From Oscillatoria sp. CS-180 (GTDB taxonomy: Bacteria; Cyanobacteriota; Cyanobacteriia; Phormidesmidales; Phormidesmidaceae), in the NCBI RefSeq assembly GCF_028330965.1, contig NZ_JAQMUB010000086.1:1-51843 (forward strand): DNA of 51,843 nucleotides, read 5' to 3'. The translations under genes and the position numbers were made by a program. The notes below the pieces were generated by a model, which saw only the letters and a program-made list of their open reading frames with translations, searched no databases and was not told where the DNA came from. Of the stretch, positions 28,107-36,739 are shown piece after piece (within the stretch, counting starts at the first letter, position 1; the number at the start of each line of letters is the position of its first letter).

Positions 28107-29762
28107 CTAGACGCCATATTCATCGATTTGCTGTTGGACATACGCCTGCGGATCTGCCGGGTCAAACGTATCGAACATCAGTTCTTCAACGCGGTAAATT
28201 TCTTCAGGCGGATCTTGACCGAGTTCTTCGGCCAACTCACGAGCCAAGTCAGTTAGGAACACGTCTTTGCCAACCGTGTCATACCCCTCCTCAGGAATGG
28301 CTTTAGGCGCTAAGCCATCTCCCTGCAAGTCCCATCGCACGAGCTGAGAGGAAATCCAGTTGGCGAAACTCTGCCAGGGATACGGATCGAAATCGATGCG
28401 ATCGGGAATGCTCAGGGTATTGCCGTTGCCATCCTCAAAGTTGCCTGTCAGCACGGCCTCAACCACCTCCACAGGCTGATTCAAAAACGCCCGCTCAGAG
28501 ATAGCTTCGGCAATTTCAACTCGGTTAGCTGGATCGCTGGCGTAACCTGCGGCCTCAATAATGGACTTGTTGAGGGCTCGGAAGGTATTGGGGTTCTCGT
28601 TGATCCACTGGTCGCTAGCCGCAAAAGCACAGCAGGGATGCCCCGGCCAAAGATCCTTCGTCAGCATGTGAATAAAGCCAGCGCCTTCATAAACCGCTCG
28701 TTGATTGAACGGATCAGGCATGAGATAGGCGTCAATATCGCCAGCCACAAGCTGAGCAATGCTGTCGGGCGGGGGAACAGGACGAATCTGCACATCGACA
28801 TCGGGGTCAATGCCCCCCGTTGCGAGGTAGTAGCGCAGCAGCAGATTATGCATCGAATAGGGGAACGGCACGCCCATTGTGAAGCCTTTGAAATCGGCAG
28901 GACCGTTGATCTGGCCTTTGTACCGCTCGGCCACGGTAATCGCCTGACCGTTGATGTTTTCAATGCTGGCAAGCTTAACGCCGAAGGGCGCTGACCCTAA
29001 TCCAAGCGTCATCGCAATCGGCATGGGGGCCAACATGTGATAAGCGTCGAGTTCGCCCGCGATCGCCGAATCTCTGACCGCACCCCAACTCGGCATCTTC
29101 ACCACTTTGGCCGTAAAGCCGTATTTCTCATAAAACCCGAGTGGCTCCGACATAATGATGGGCGTCGCGCAGGTAATCGGAATAAACCCAATTTGGAGTT
29201 CTGTCTTCTCCAGACCCTCTGCCGAAACAGGTTCATCGGATATGTCTTCCGTGGCAGCAGGTTCATTACCACCACTAGCACAACCCGCCAGGGTCACCAG
29301 AGCGGCACCAACCGCCATATTGCGGAGAAATTCTCGACGCCCTGTCTGACTGCTCCGTACAGCATCCCCAAAGAAGCGCCCCGCTTGGGGACCAAAAGCA
29401 GCCGCAAACGCATTATCCAAACCACCGGCCTGCTCACACAGGGCCAAGATCAGCTTTTCCCGTTTTGGATTGTTACGGCCTACACGCTTCAGAAACAGTG
29501 CTTTTCGCAATTCATAGGCATTCACAGAGTCAGCTGCCTTGAGCTGATTCTCTTGGTAAAGCCCCATCTTGACCATGTCATCAACCAGTTCTACTGGATC
29601 TTGCGGCATCGTCTGCATGAATTCCCAGTGAACCATACTGGAATGCTGCTGCCCGCAAACATTGCATAGGGGCTGGAAGTTAGACAGTTTTCTAGACTCG
29701 TAACCAGAACTTTTTAGGTTCTGGAACATCTCTGCTGCCGAAGTCAAAACCATAGCTCTCAT
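28107..29762 (-). CDS. cynA: Cyanate-binding ABC transporter protein with N-terminal extension before a Tat/lipoprotein signal
   Basis: Periplasmic receptor of the NrtA/CmpA/CynA family. The C-terminal 370 residues (from ELQIGFIPITCATPIIMSEPLG) are the bilobed solute-binding domain. A twin-arginine motif GRREFLRNMA (Arg142-Arg143) and lipobox LAGC (Cys161) mark a Tat lipoprotein signal. Oddly they come after about 140 residues; relatives normally start with the Arg pair. The extension has a CNVCG motif (33-37) and looks helical (PVELVDDMVKM, NAYELRKALF). Translation could begin later (Met49 has GGGA upstream), but at least 90 extra residues would remain. The 551-residue frame is unbroken. First gene of the operon. 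Confidence 0.88.
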   Translation of the reverse strand: MRAMVLTSAAEMFQNLKSSGYESRKLSNFQPLCNVCGQQHSSMVHWEFMQTMPQDPVELVDDMVKMGLYQENQLKAADSVNAYELRKALFLKRVGRNNPKREKLILALCEQAGGLDNAFAAAFGPQAGRFFGDAVRSSQTGRREFLRNMAVGAALVTLAGCASGGNEPAATEDISDEPVSAEGLEKTELQIGFIPITCATPIIMSEPLGFYEKYGFTAKVVKMPSWGAVRDSAIAGELDAYHMLAPMPIAMTLGLGSAPFGVKLASIENINGQAITVAERYKGQINGPADFKGFTMGVPFPYSMHNLLLRYYLATGGIDPDVDVQIRPVPPPDSIAQLVAGDIDAYLMPDPFNQRAVYEGAGFIHMLTKDLWPGHPCCAFAASDQWINENPNTFRALNKSIIEAAGYASDPANRVEIAEAISERAFLNQPVEVVEAVLTGNFEDGNGNTLSIPDRIDFDPYPWQSFANWISSQLVRWDLQGDGLAPKAIPEEGYDTVGKDVFLTDLARELAEELGQDPPEEIYRVEELMFDTFDPADPQAYVQQQIDEYGV

Positions 29763-29885
29763 CCACCTGAAACAAACTGATAAAACTCCAACACAGCCTC
29801 AAAACCATTGAGTCAACCGTCGTGTTGATGAGAACTTTATCAATCCTCTTTGTTCAGGTCATTGGATCATTTTTGGGAAAAAGTA

Positions 29886-29920
29886 GGATTTTTTTTAGGA
29901 ATTAACCATTCAAAAAATCC
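29886..29920. promoter_or_regulatory. Inverted repeat between the response regulator and cynA
   Basis: GGATTTTTT and AAAAAATCC arms (9 bp) are separated by 17 nt. It lies between the stop of the response regulator (29999) and the cynA start (29762). It may be an operator, or the regulator's terminator, since TACTTTTT follows on the minus strand. No NtcA site (GTAN8TAC) is seen in this gap. Confidence 0.4.
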
Positions 29921-29998
29921 CAGCCAAAAACTGGTCAATCTTGATACAGAACCTTAGAGACCAACCGATTACTCACGCTCAAATCATGTTGCGAAAGC

Positions 29999-30787
29999 TT
30001 AATTCCCATATCGGGATTTGGACTGCTGCCGCCAAATTTGAGGTGATGCACCGTGGAGTTGGCGAAATTGTCGGGTGAAGTAACCAGCATCGACGTAACC
30101 CGACAACTCAGCAATTTGTTTGATCGGTTTAAGGGTAGATTTCAGTAACTTTCTGGCCTCAACCATGCGCCGCTCAATAATCCAACGCTTAATACTTTGT
30201 CCGGTTTGTTCTTGAACTAAATTAGTCAAATAGGCAGGAGAATAGCCTGCTGCTTGAGCAACATCTTTTAGATTGATTGCTTCGTCAAAATGGGCTTCGA
30301 TAAACTCAAAAACAGCTGAAAGTTTTGAATGTTCGGGAAATATTGTTCCGGTGTTGACAATTTCTGAAGGGTTCCCTGAAGTTGACTGTAACCTTTGGCT
30401 TGAGCGCCCCAACAGTTCATCATGACGCTTGAGACGGGCCGCGATCGCAGTCAAAAACTGTTCCACCGTACAGGGCTTAGTCAAATAGTCATCAGCCCCC
30501 AACTCCATCCCTCGTCGAAGGTCGTCCATGGTGATTTTTGCTGTCAAAAAGATGAGTGGAATAGACATCGTTTCCTGACAACGGCGCAAAATTGAAAGTA
30601 CCGAATATCCATCCATATCTGGCATCATGATGTCGCAGACAACTAAGTCAGGTCGACATGTCTTAGCAAGTTCTATGCCTTCTAAACCATTGCTAGCTCC
30701 TCTTGCATAGAATCCTTCAAACTCCAAACATTTCAAAAAAACGTTGCGAGTTTGGGTCTCATCCTCAATGACAAGCACTGTCCTCAT
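29999..30787 (-). CDS. Response regulator with AraC-type DNA-binding domain
   Basis: A 262-residue two-component regulator. Receiver domain 1-120: acidic pair Glu8/Asp9, phospho-acceptor Asp52 in VVCDIMMPDMDG, Thr82 region FLTAK, Lys104 in YLTKP. Linker about 121-155. AraC double helix-turn-helix about 160-255, with INLKDVAQAAGYSPAYLTNLVQ and IKQIAELSGYVDAGYFTRQF. It is divergent from the histidine kinase at 31135 and directly upstream of cynA on the same strand, which makes the cyn operon its most likely target. This is inferred from position. Confidence 0.92.
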   Translation of the reverse strand: MRTVLVIEDETQTRNVFLKCLEFEGFYARGASNGLEGIELAKTCRPDLVVCDIMMPDMDGYSVLSILRRCQETMSIPLIFLTAKITMDDLRRGMELGADDYLTKPCTVEQFLTAIAARLKRHDELLGRSSQRLQSTSGNPSEIVNTGTIFPEHSKLSAVFEFIEAHFDEAINLKDVAQAAGYSPAYLTNLVQEQTGQSIKRWIIERRMVEARKLLKSTLKPIKQIAELSGYVDAGYFTRQFRQLHGASPQIWRQQSKSRYGN

Positions 30788-31134
30788 GATGAATTTTCAA
30801 ACCCCTCTTCCAGAGCAGGCTAATTTGACTTTCGAAAAAAGCAAAGCAACCTTTATTCCTCTGGCTTAAGACTATTCAACAAAACGCTGTATTATCAAAA
30901 CAATTTGCATTGCAACAAGCTGCTACTGGCTTACTTTGAGTCGTTCGCTGCGCGATGAAAACACGAACTGATGAATAACTGCTGCCAATATTTATTTTTA
31001 GTAAGCCTTAAGAGACAGTTATGGAGTGTCGTAAATTACATTTTTCAGAAGAATACTGGCGTGAATCCGGTTCTTCTTGTTGGCATTTTGCTGATAGCTT
31101 TCTTTAAATTCGACCTATTAGTTACGGTTTTGCC
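30788..31134. other. Divergent promoter region of the two-component pair
   Basis: A 347-bp A/T-rich region between the oppositely oriented response regulator and kinase genes. No ORF, RNA gene or clear operator was recognised. Confidence 0.4.
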
Positions 31135-32382
31135 ATGACCCATTTTTACTGGGTGTCAAGTTCTGACGACGCGCTAGTTCCGTCTTCTCAGCAGCCTGTA
31201 GCCCAAGCTCTGGAACAGCTACGCCGACAGCAGCAACTCATTCTGAACGCTGTGGGAGAAGGCGTTTATGGGCTGGATTTAGAAGGCAAGGTCACATTTG
31301 TGAATCCAGCCGCCGCCGCCATGATTGACTGGCCGATTGAAGAACTAATTGGCAAATCGATGCACGTAGTGCTGCACCATTCCCATGCTGACGGCAGTCT
31401 CTACCGTCGAGAAGATTGTCCAATCTATGCAGCATTTCAGGATGGCAGTACCCGACGGGTCACCAATGAAGTCTTCTGGCGCAAAGACGGCAGCAGCTTT
31501 CCAGTTGAATACATCAGCACCCCAATGCGAGATGAAGACGGCAATCTCATCGGCGCAGTGGTTACGTTTCAGGACATCACGAAGCGACGATGGGCAGAGG
31601 AGGTCTTGCAGCGAACGAATGAAGAACTAGAGCAAAAAGTTCAAGAGCGCACCGCAAAACTTCGCGAGGCCAACCAACAGTTGCAGAAGTTGAATGACAT
31701 GCGATCGCGCTTTGTTTCGATGGTCTGCCACGAATTCCGCAATCCCCTCAACAACATTGCTCTATCAGTCACCTCGCTGAATCGCTACGATACTAAGCTC
31801 AGTCTCGAAGAGAAAGTCGATTATCTGATTGCCATTAAAGAGAATGTCGAACGCATGGCTCAGATGATTGACGACATTTTAGTCATCGGCAAAATCGAGG
31901 CTAAAGTTTTGGAAATCAACCCGAGATCGCTCGACCTCCTTCATTTTTGCCAAGTACTGCTGACGGAACGAGAGTATCAAAGGGCCTCTGCCCCGATTCA
32001 ACTCCTCTGTCGTAGTCGCCAGATGATCGTAAGCTGCGACGAACGACTACTGCGCTCCATCATCAGCAATTTATTGTCTAACGCAATTCGATATACGCCC
32101 ACCCACAATGCCATTCGGCTGAAGCTAGCAAAACGCCAGCAGCAGATCATCATTCAAGTTCAAGACGAAGGGATGGGCATTCCTAGGGAAGACAAGCGTT
32201 ATCTCTTTGAACCGTTTCATCGAGGGCGAAATGTCAGCAACATTCCGGGGACAGGGCTGGGTCTGAGTATTGTCAAGCAGTTCGTAGAGCTTCAGCGTGG
32301 CACCATTGACGTGAGCAGCAAGGTGGGCAAGGGAACCACATTTACTATCCGACTGCCAATCAACTCCCGACAACAAGACTAG
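31135..32382 (+). CDS. PAS-domain sensor histidine kinase
   Basis: A cytoplasmic kinase of 415 residues without membrane helices. PAS domain about 30-155 (NAVGEGVYGLDLEGKVTFVN), ending ITFQDITKR-like as VTFQDITKR. A coiled-coil linker (EELEQKVQERTAKLREANQQL) follows, then HisKA with phospho-accepting His199 in CHEFRNPL, and HATPase with N-box NLLSNAIRYTP, G1 DEGMGIP and G2 GTGLGLSIV. It is divergent from the AraC-type response regulator, its likely partner. The end of the gene abuts MITE-like copy B. Confidence 0.93.
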   Translation: MTHFYWVSSSDDALVPSSQQPVAQALEQLRRQQQLILNAVGEGVYGLDLEGKVTFVNPAAAAMIDWPIEELIGKSMHVVLHHSHADGSLYRREDCPIYAAFQDGSTRRVTNEVFWRKDGSSFPVEYISTPMRDEDGNLIGAVVTFQDITKRRWAEEVLQRTNEELEQKVQERTAKLREANQQLQKLNDMRSRFVSMVCHEFRNPLNNIALSVTSLNRYDTKLSLEEKVDYLIAIKENVERMAQMIDDILVIGKIEAKVLEINPRSLDLLHFCQVLLTEREYQRASAPIQLLCRSRQMIVSCDERLLRSIISNLLSNAIRYTPTHNAIRLKLAKRQQQIIIQVQDEGMGIPREDKRYLFEPFHRGRNVSNIPGTGLGLSIVKQFVELQRGTIDVSSKVGKGTTFTIRLPINSRQQD

Positions 32383-32388
32383 TGCCGC

Positions 32389-32464
32389 TACGCGGAATTC
32401 AAAATGCAAAATTTTAGAATTCAAAATTAAGGTCGGTTTGCCTTCTGGCAGAGTAGTCCAACTT
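32389..32464. repeat. MITE-like element, copy B (short, diverged)
   Basis: It begins ctagtgccgctacgcggaattc only 7 nt after the kinase stop codon and includes the A/T-rich stretch. The core is degraded (aaggtcggtttgcc), and it ends ctggcagagtagtcc. It is the shortest of the five copies. Confidence 0.55.
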
Positions 32465-32720
32465 TAGCAAGGGAAAAGTAGTGACGGCTATAACGTCTAG
32501 CGATCGAGCAACGCAGACAATCGCCTCCCCTATCTATAAGACTTAGGCGCATCGAACTCACTGCTTTGAAGATGGATGCTGCCTTCTGCCAGCTCACTTA
32601 TGCTTAAGACTTTGTGTGAAAAGCAAGAACCCGCCAAAACCCTTGCCATTATTATCTCGGAGACAAAAATAGGTTCTCTACCGCTTTTACCGCCTCATCA
32701 ATCAGTGGATTTACATAGTG

Positions 32721-32748
32721 AGACATCACGCAAAGCTGTGTGATGTCT
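32721..32748. promoter_or_regulatory. Inverted repeat upstream of rbcL
   Basis: A perfect 9-bp inverted repeat, agacatcac/gtgatgtct, has a 10-nt loop and is followed by TTACATAATTTTTATT on the plus strand. It could be a weak terminator for upstream transcription or a dyad operator about 290 bp before rbcL. Confidence 0.5.
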
Positions 32749-32965
32749 TTACATAATTTTTATTTATGTTTCTAAACAGAACTTCCAAAACTAAACTTAT
32801 TGGATCGCTGATAGTATTCTTAAGGCATAGGGTAATGCAGGATACCCACAATCCAGTTCTGGAACCCGTTTGAGGCACACGATGTCTGTGGGTCGCTGGA
32901 ATGCTTAATTGAAGTGCCACCTGCTTCGGGGCTAGATAACAGTCTTCGACACAAGCAGCCGATGG

Positions 32966-32996
32966 ATTATCCGCGTTGCAGCGCAACGGGGATAAT
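32966..32996 (+). promoter_or_regulatory. Strong hairpin in the rbcL 5' leader
   Basis: Arms attatccgcgttgc and gcaacggggataat (14 nt each, a single G/G mismatch) flank a 3-nt loop AGC. The hairpin ends 35 nt before the rbcL ATG, and no T run follows, so it is not a terminator. If the message starts upstream, this would be a stable 5' structure able to protect the RNA or control translation. Confidence 0.65.
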
Positions 32997-33031
32997 GTGG
33001 TGTCGTTACGAAACCTCACAGGAAGGGAGAT

Positions 33032-34462
33032 ATGTCTTACTCGCAGACGACGACTCAGTCAAAATCTGGATATCAGGCCGGGGTCAAAGATTACAAACTG
33101 ACCTATTACACTCCGGACTACACTCCAAAGGATACCGATATCTTGGCAGCGTTCCGGATGACACCGCAGCCCGGTGTGCCTCCTGAGGAATGTGCCGCCG
33201 CAGTTGCCGCAGAATCCTCTACTGGTACTTGGACAACGGTATGGACGGACTTGTTGACCGATCTGGATCGCTACAAGGGCCGCTGCTACGACCTTGAGCC
33301 TGTTCCTGGTGAGGATAACCAGTACATTGCTTACGTCGCTTATCCTCTGGATTTGTTTGAGGAAGGCTCCGTCACCAATATGCTGACGTCTATCGTCGGT
33401 AACGTATTTGGCTTTAAGGCACTACGCGCACTGCGTTTGGAAGACTTACGGATTCCCGTTGCTTATCTAAAGACCTTCCAAGGACCACCTCACGGCATTA
33501 CCGTTGAGCGCGATCGCCTCAACAAATACGGTCGTCCACTACTGGGCTGTACGATTAAGCCTAAGCTTGGCCTATCTGCGAAGAACTATGGTCGTGCAGT
33601 CTATGAGTGTCTGCGCGGTGGTTTGGACTTCACGAAGGATGACGAGAACATTAACTCTCAGCCTTTCCAGCGCTGGCGCGATCGCTTCTTGTTCGTCGCT
33701 GACGCGATTCACAAGTCTCAGGCAGAGACAGGTGAAATCAAAGGTCACTACTTGAATGTGACAGCTGCTACCTGCGAAGAAATGCTGAAGCGGGCCGAGT
33801 ACGCTAAAGAGCTCGACATGCCTATTGTCATGCATGACTTCCTCACCGGTGGCTTTACTGCTAATACGACGTTGGCTCACTGGTGCCGCGACAATGGCGT
33901 ATTGCTGCACATTCACCGAGCAATGCACGCAGTTATCGACCGTCAACGCAACCACGGTATGCACTTCCGCGTATTGGCGAAGTGTTTGCGGCTGTCGGGT
34001 GGTGACCACATTCACACCGGCACCGTTGTAGGTAAGCTAGAAGGCGATCGCGAAAGTACCCTCGGCTTTATCGACTTGCTGCGTGAAAATTACATCGAGC
34101 AAGACAAGTCTCGCGGTGTTTACTTCACTCAAGACTGGGCTTCCATGGGCGGCGTTATGGCTGTGGCTTCCGGCGGTATCCACGTTTGGCACATGCCCGC
34201 TCTGGTGGAAATCTTTGGTGATGACTCCGTACTCCAGTTTGGTGGTGGTACATTGGGTCACCCCTGGGGTAACGCACCTGGCGCCACCGCGAACCGGGTT
34301 GCTTTGGAAGCGTGCGTTCAAGCTCGTAACGAAGGTCGCAACTTGGCTCGCGAAGGCGGAGACATCATTCGTGAAGCCGCGAAATGGTCTCCTGAATTGG
34401 CCGCAGCTTGCGAACTTTGGAAGGAAATCAAGTTCGAATTCGAGACGATGGACAAGCTCTAA
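33032..34462 (+). CDS. rbcL: RuBisCO large subunit (form IB)
   Basis: Carboxylates or oxygenates ribulose-1,5-bisphosphate in the carboxysome. It has 476 residues. The active-site motif [10 protein letters not shown] contains the carbamylated Lys and the Mg-binding Asp/Glu; [19 protein letters not shown] and [10 protein letters not shown] complete the site, and the N-terminal TYYTPDY segment is present. [12 protein letters not shown] is characteristic of the cyanobacterial/plant form IB. AGGAAGGGAG lies just upstream of the ATG. First gene of rbcL-rbcX-rbcS. Confidence 0.99.
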   Translation: MSYSQTTTQSKSGYQAGVKDYKLTYYTPDYTPKDTDILAAFRMTPQPGVPPEECAAAVAAESSTGTWTTVWTDLLTDLDRYKGRCYDLEPVPGEDNQYIAYVAYPLDLFEEGSVTNMLTSIVGNVFGFKALRALRLEDLRIPVAYLKTFQGPPHGITVERDRLNKYGRPLLGCTIKPKLGLSAKNYGRAVYECLRGGLDFTKDDENINSQPFQRWRDRFLFVADAIHKSQAETGEIKGHYLNVTAATCEEMLKRAEYAKELDMPIVMHDFLTGGFTANTTLAHWCRDNGVLLHIHRAMHAVIDRQRNHGMHFRVLAKCLRLSGGDHIHTGTVVGKLEGDRESTLGFIDLLRENYIEQDKSRGVYFTQDWASMGGVMAVASGGIHVWHMPALVEIFGDDSVLQFGGGTLGHPWGNAPGATANRVALEACVQARNEGRNLAREGGDIIREAAKWSPELAAACELWKEIKFEFETMDKL

Positions 34463-34471
34463 GGCTATTTT

Positions 34472-34497
34472 TCGGGAGGGGTTACGGCTTCTCCCGA
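34472..34497 (+). promoter_or_regulatory. Hairpin between rbcL and rbcX
   Basis: TCGGGAG/CTCCCGA (7 bp) with a 12-nt loop starts 9 nt after the rbcL stop. No T tract follows. It may act as a processing or stabilising structure that gives more rbcL than rbcX message. Confidence 0.45.
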
Positions 34498-34628
34498 TGC
34501 CTGGGTGCTTTAGTTGCCTGAAGAATCTGCAACCAAGAACACCAATTGGTTTTAGGGTATCGGGTTCAATGGAGCAAATTTAGGTATTTCCGTCAGGGAA
34601 GTACTCAACTCGCGGCACATTGTACGTA

Positions 34629-35036
34629 ATGGACATCAAGCAGATAGCCAAAGATACGGGCAAAACGCTGACTAGCTATTTGACGTATCAGGCTGTGCGG
34701 GTAGTTATGCACCAACTCCGAGAACTTGACCCTCCGTGTGGCTACTGGTTCAACGCATTTGCCACGAGCCATGACTTGCAGAATGGAGAAGCCTTCATTG
34801 CTGCGCTTCTGGAGGAGAGATCTGATCTAGCGATTCGAGTCATGACAGTGCGACAGCATTTGGCGGATGAAATTGCTGAATATCTCCCTGAAATGCTGAC
34901 TACGGGTATGCAACAGGCGAACATGGAGCACCGACGGACCCATCTCGAACGAATCACCCAAATTTCGAGTACCGATCTTGTTGGTGAATCGGAATCTTCT
35001 CAAGACCTTGAGTCAAAAGGCGATCAGTCGAGTTGA
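34629..35036 (+). CDS. rbcX: RuBisCO assembly chaperone RbcX
   Basis: A homodimeric helical chaperone that binds the C-terminal tail of RbcL during L8 core assembly. It has 135 residues from the ATG at 34629 (MDIKQIAKDTGKTLTSYLTY), the conserved N-terminus. The helical body includes VVMHQLRELDPPCGYWFNAF. The C-terminal 30 residues are Ser/Glu-rich and variable, as in the family. It sits between rbcL and rbcS as in other cyanobacteria. Confidence 0.97.
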   Translation: MDIKQIAKDTGKTLTSYLTYQAVRVVMHQLRELDPPCGYWFNAFATSHDLQNGEAFIAALLEERSDLAIRVMTVRQHLADEIAEYLPEMLTTGMQQANMEHRRTHLERITQISSTDLVGESESSQDLESKGDQSS

Positions 35037-35119
35037 GCAGTGTCAAACCGCACTGACTTAATTGTGACCTTCCAGCTCAAAGTTCTCTAATAATCACTAG
35101 AAATTCTGTTGAGGAAATC

Positions 35120-35461
35120 ATGAAGACTTTACCTAAAGAGCGTCGTTATGAAACGATGTCTTATCTGCCCCCTCTCACGGACGCGCAGATTGAAAAGCAG
35201 ATCGCATACATCTTGAAAATGGGCTTCATTCCTGCGATTGAGTTCAACGAGGACTCTAATCCTGAAGCTTATTACTGGACTATGTGGAAGTTGCCTCTGT
35301 TTAATGCGAACTCCACTCAGGAAGTGCTGAGCGAAATCCAAGCTTGTCGCTCTGAATATCCCAACTGCTTTATTCGAGTTGTTGGTTTTGACAACGTTAA
35401 GCAGTGTCAGATTCTGAGCTTCATCGTTCACAAACCCGGTGCTAACACTTATCGCTACTAG
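35120..35461 (+). CDS. rbcS: RuBisCO small subunit
   Basis: A 113-residue small subunit that caps the L8 core. The conserved features are [15 protein letters not shown] at the start, [13 protein letters not shown] in the middle and [20 protein letters not shown] near the end. GAGGAAATC precedes the ATG at 35120. It is 83 bp downstream of rbcX and ends just before a strong terminator. Confidence 0.98.
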   Translation: MKTLPKERRYETMSYLPPLTDAQIEKQIAYILKMGFIPAIEFNEDSNPEAYYWTMWKLPLFNANSTQEVLSEIQACRSEYPNCFIRVVGFDNVKQCQILSFIVHKPGANTYRY

Positions 35462-35491
35462 AGTAATCGAACAGTCAATTCAATGATTTGG

Positions 35492-35517
35492 GAGGGGGCG
35501 ATCGCCCCCTCTTTTTT
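35492..35517 (+). terminator. Rho-independent terminator of rbcLXS
   Basis: A perfect 20-nt palindrome, gagggggc-gatc-gccccctc, is followed by TTTTTT. Its centre is the HIP1 octamer GCGATCGC. Located 31 nt after the rbcS stop. Confidence 0.93.
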
Positions 35518-35615
35518 GTGCCATCCCTACTGTCTATGACGGATTTCCATTCCTGGCAATTGACCAACAATCGCTCACAATTAAAATATCACCTCTGATA
35601 ACTGAGATTTTGCGA

Positions 35616-36017
35616 ATGCCCGTAACAGATTTTCCTCAAACTGCTGAATCCTTTAACGGCAAAGGCTGTGCGCTCTGTGAGCAAAGCCAGTTTAACGCCG
35701 CACTCTCTGCCTTCGAACAAGCTCTGAACCTAGCTCCTGATTACTGCACGGCCTGGAACAATAAAGGAAATGCTTTGTGTGGTTTAGGCCGCTCTGCCGA
35801 AGCACTTTCTGCCTACGACAAAGCCATCGCACTTAATCCTCACTATCATCAAGCTCATTTCAACCGTGGCAAACTCCTTGCTGAAATGGGTGCCTATGGC
35901 AATGCGCTGGCAGCCTATGAGCAGGCGATCGCCCTTAAACCAGAACCCCACTATCTTCATGCTCGCGAAGATATTTGGCTGAAGAACAAGCTCTTCGCAG
36001 ACAGTAGAATGATTTGA
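35616..36017 (+). CDS. Small TPR protein
   Basis: A 133-residue protein made of three tetratricopeptide repeats: about residues 9-42 (AESFNGKGCALCEQSQFNAAL), 43-76 (TAWNNKGNALCGLGRSAEALSAY) and 77-110 (HQAHFNRGKLLAEMGAYGNALAAY). It begins at the ATG at 35616 (MPVTDF). TPR proteins serve as protein-binding scaffolds; the partner is unknown. It is cytoplasmic, with no signal peptide. Confidence 0.85.
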   Translation: MPVTDFPQTAESFNGKGCALCEQSQFNAALSAFEQALNLAPDYCTAWNNKGNALCGLGRSAEALSAYDKAIALNPHYHQAHFNRGKLLAEMGAYGNALAAYEQAIALKPEPHYLHAREDIWLKNKLFADSRMI

Positions 36018-36103
36018 GCGATAGCCCCAAACCATCTTCCCTGCCCTTTTATGTTCCTTTGGCAAATGTCGTAAGCTGTTAGACAAAATACGGCCAAACC
36101 GCC

Positions 36104-36565
36104 ATGACAAAAACACCGCTCCATCAATGCATCACTATTCCTAGTGGCGTCCTGCGGGGAATTCATCACATTGCCTTGAACGTAAAAGATATGGCAGCGT
36201 CTCGCCATTTCTATGGCAACGTTCTTGGACTGCATGAACTGCGTGGTGAAGAGGTTCCTGAAACACTCAAACAATTAGTCGCTGACGGCAAAGTTGCAAA
36301 TTTTCGGACCCCTGACGGCACGATTCTAGATCTGTTTGGAGAACCGGACTTATATCCCCCCAGCGATGACCCGACCCAGCAATTTACTCGCGCCAATCAT
36401 TTTGCCTTTGATATTGCTGCAGATCTCTTCGATCAGGCTGTTACCACACTTAAGCAATCAGGCATCCAGATTGATCACGGTCCTGTCAGTCGTCCGACAG
36501 GCCGAGGAATCTACTTCTATGACCCTGACGGATTTTTATTAGAAATTCGCTGTGATCCGGCCTAG
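36104..36565 (+). CDS. VOC family (glyoxalase/bleomycin resistance fold) protein
   Basis: A 153-residue protein with two beta-alpha-beta-beta-beta units. The metal ligands typical of the fold are visible: His in RGIHHIALNV, His in RANHFAFDI, and Glu in DGFLLEIRC. The closing YFYDPDGFLLEI is the usual VOC signature. It may be a lactoylglutathione lyase-like or dioxygenase-like enzyme; the substrate cannot be fixed. It stands alone. Confidence 0.88.
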   Translation: MTKTPLHQCITIPSGVLRGIHHIALNVKDMAASRHFYGNVLGLHELRGEEVPETLKQLVADGKVANFRTPDGTILDLFGEPDLYPPSDDPTQQFTRANHFAFDIAADLFDQAVTTLKQSGIQIDHGPVSRPTGRGIYFYDPDGFLLEIRCDPA

Positions 36566-36739
36566 CGCAACAGCAACAGATGAATTGCTATTGGGATTTT
36601 ATCGATAGGACTGCCTCAAAATTCAATCGCCATCAGAGAAATACCTGAAATTTCCTGATTTTTTCCCTATGGCAGGTAAAGAGTGCCGTTGGCTTTAATC
36701 AAGCTAGCCTCATTGCAAAGCTCTACCTCAGGTTTAACT

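Larger units (their letters stand above)
32465..33031 (+). promoter_or_regulatory. rbcL upstream region and leader
   Basis: About 570 bp with no gene. It holds a hairpin at 32721-32748, A/T-rich sequence after it, and the leader hairpin at 32966-32996. An exact RbcR site (ATTAG-N5-CTAAT) was not found. The rbc promoter must lie here, but its -35/-10 cannot be assigned with confidence. Confidence 0.6.

Noticed and set aside
29763-29998. NtcA site upstream of cynA
   Set aside because: No GTAN8TAC was found; the nearest GTA lacks the TAC partner.
33504-34321. Open frames overlapping rbcL on both strands
   Set aside because: Shadows of rbcL caused by its codon use.
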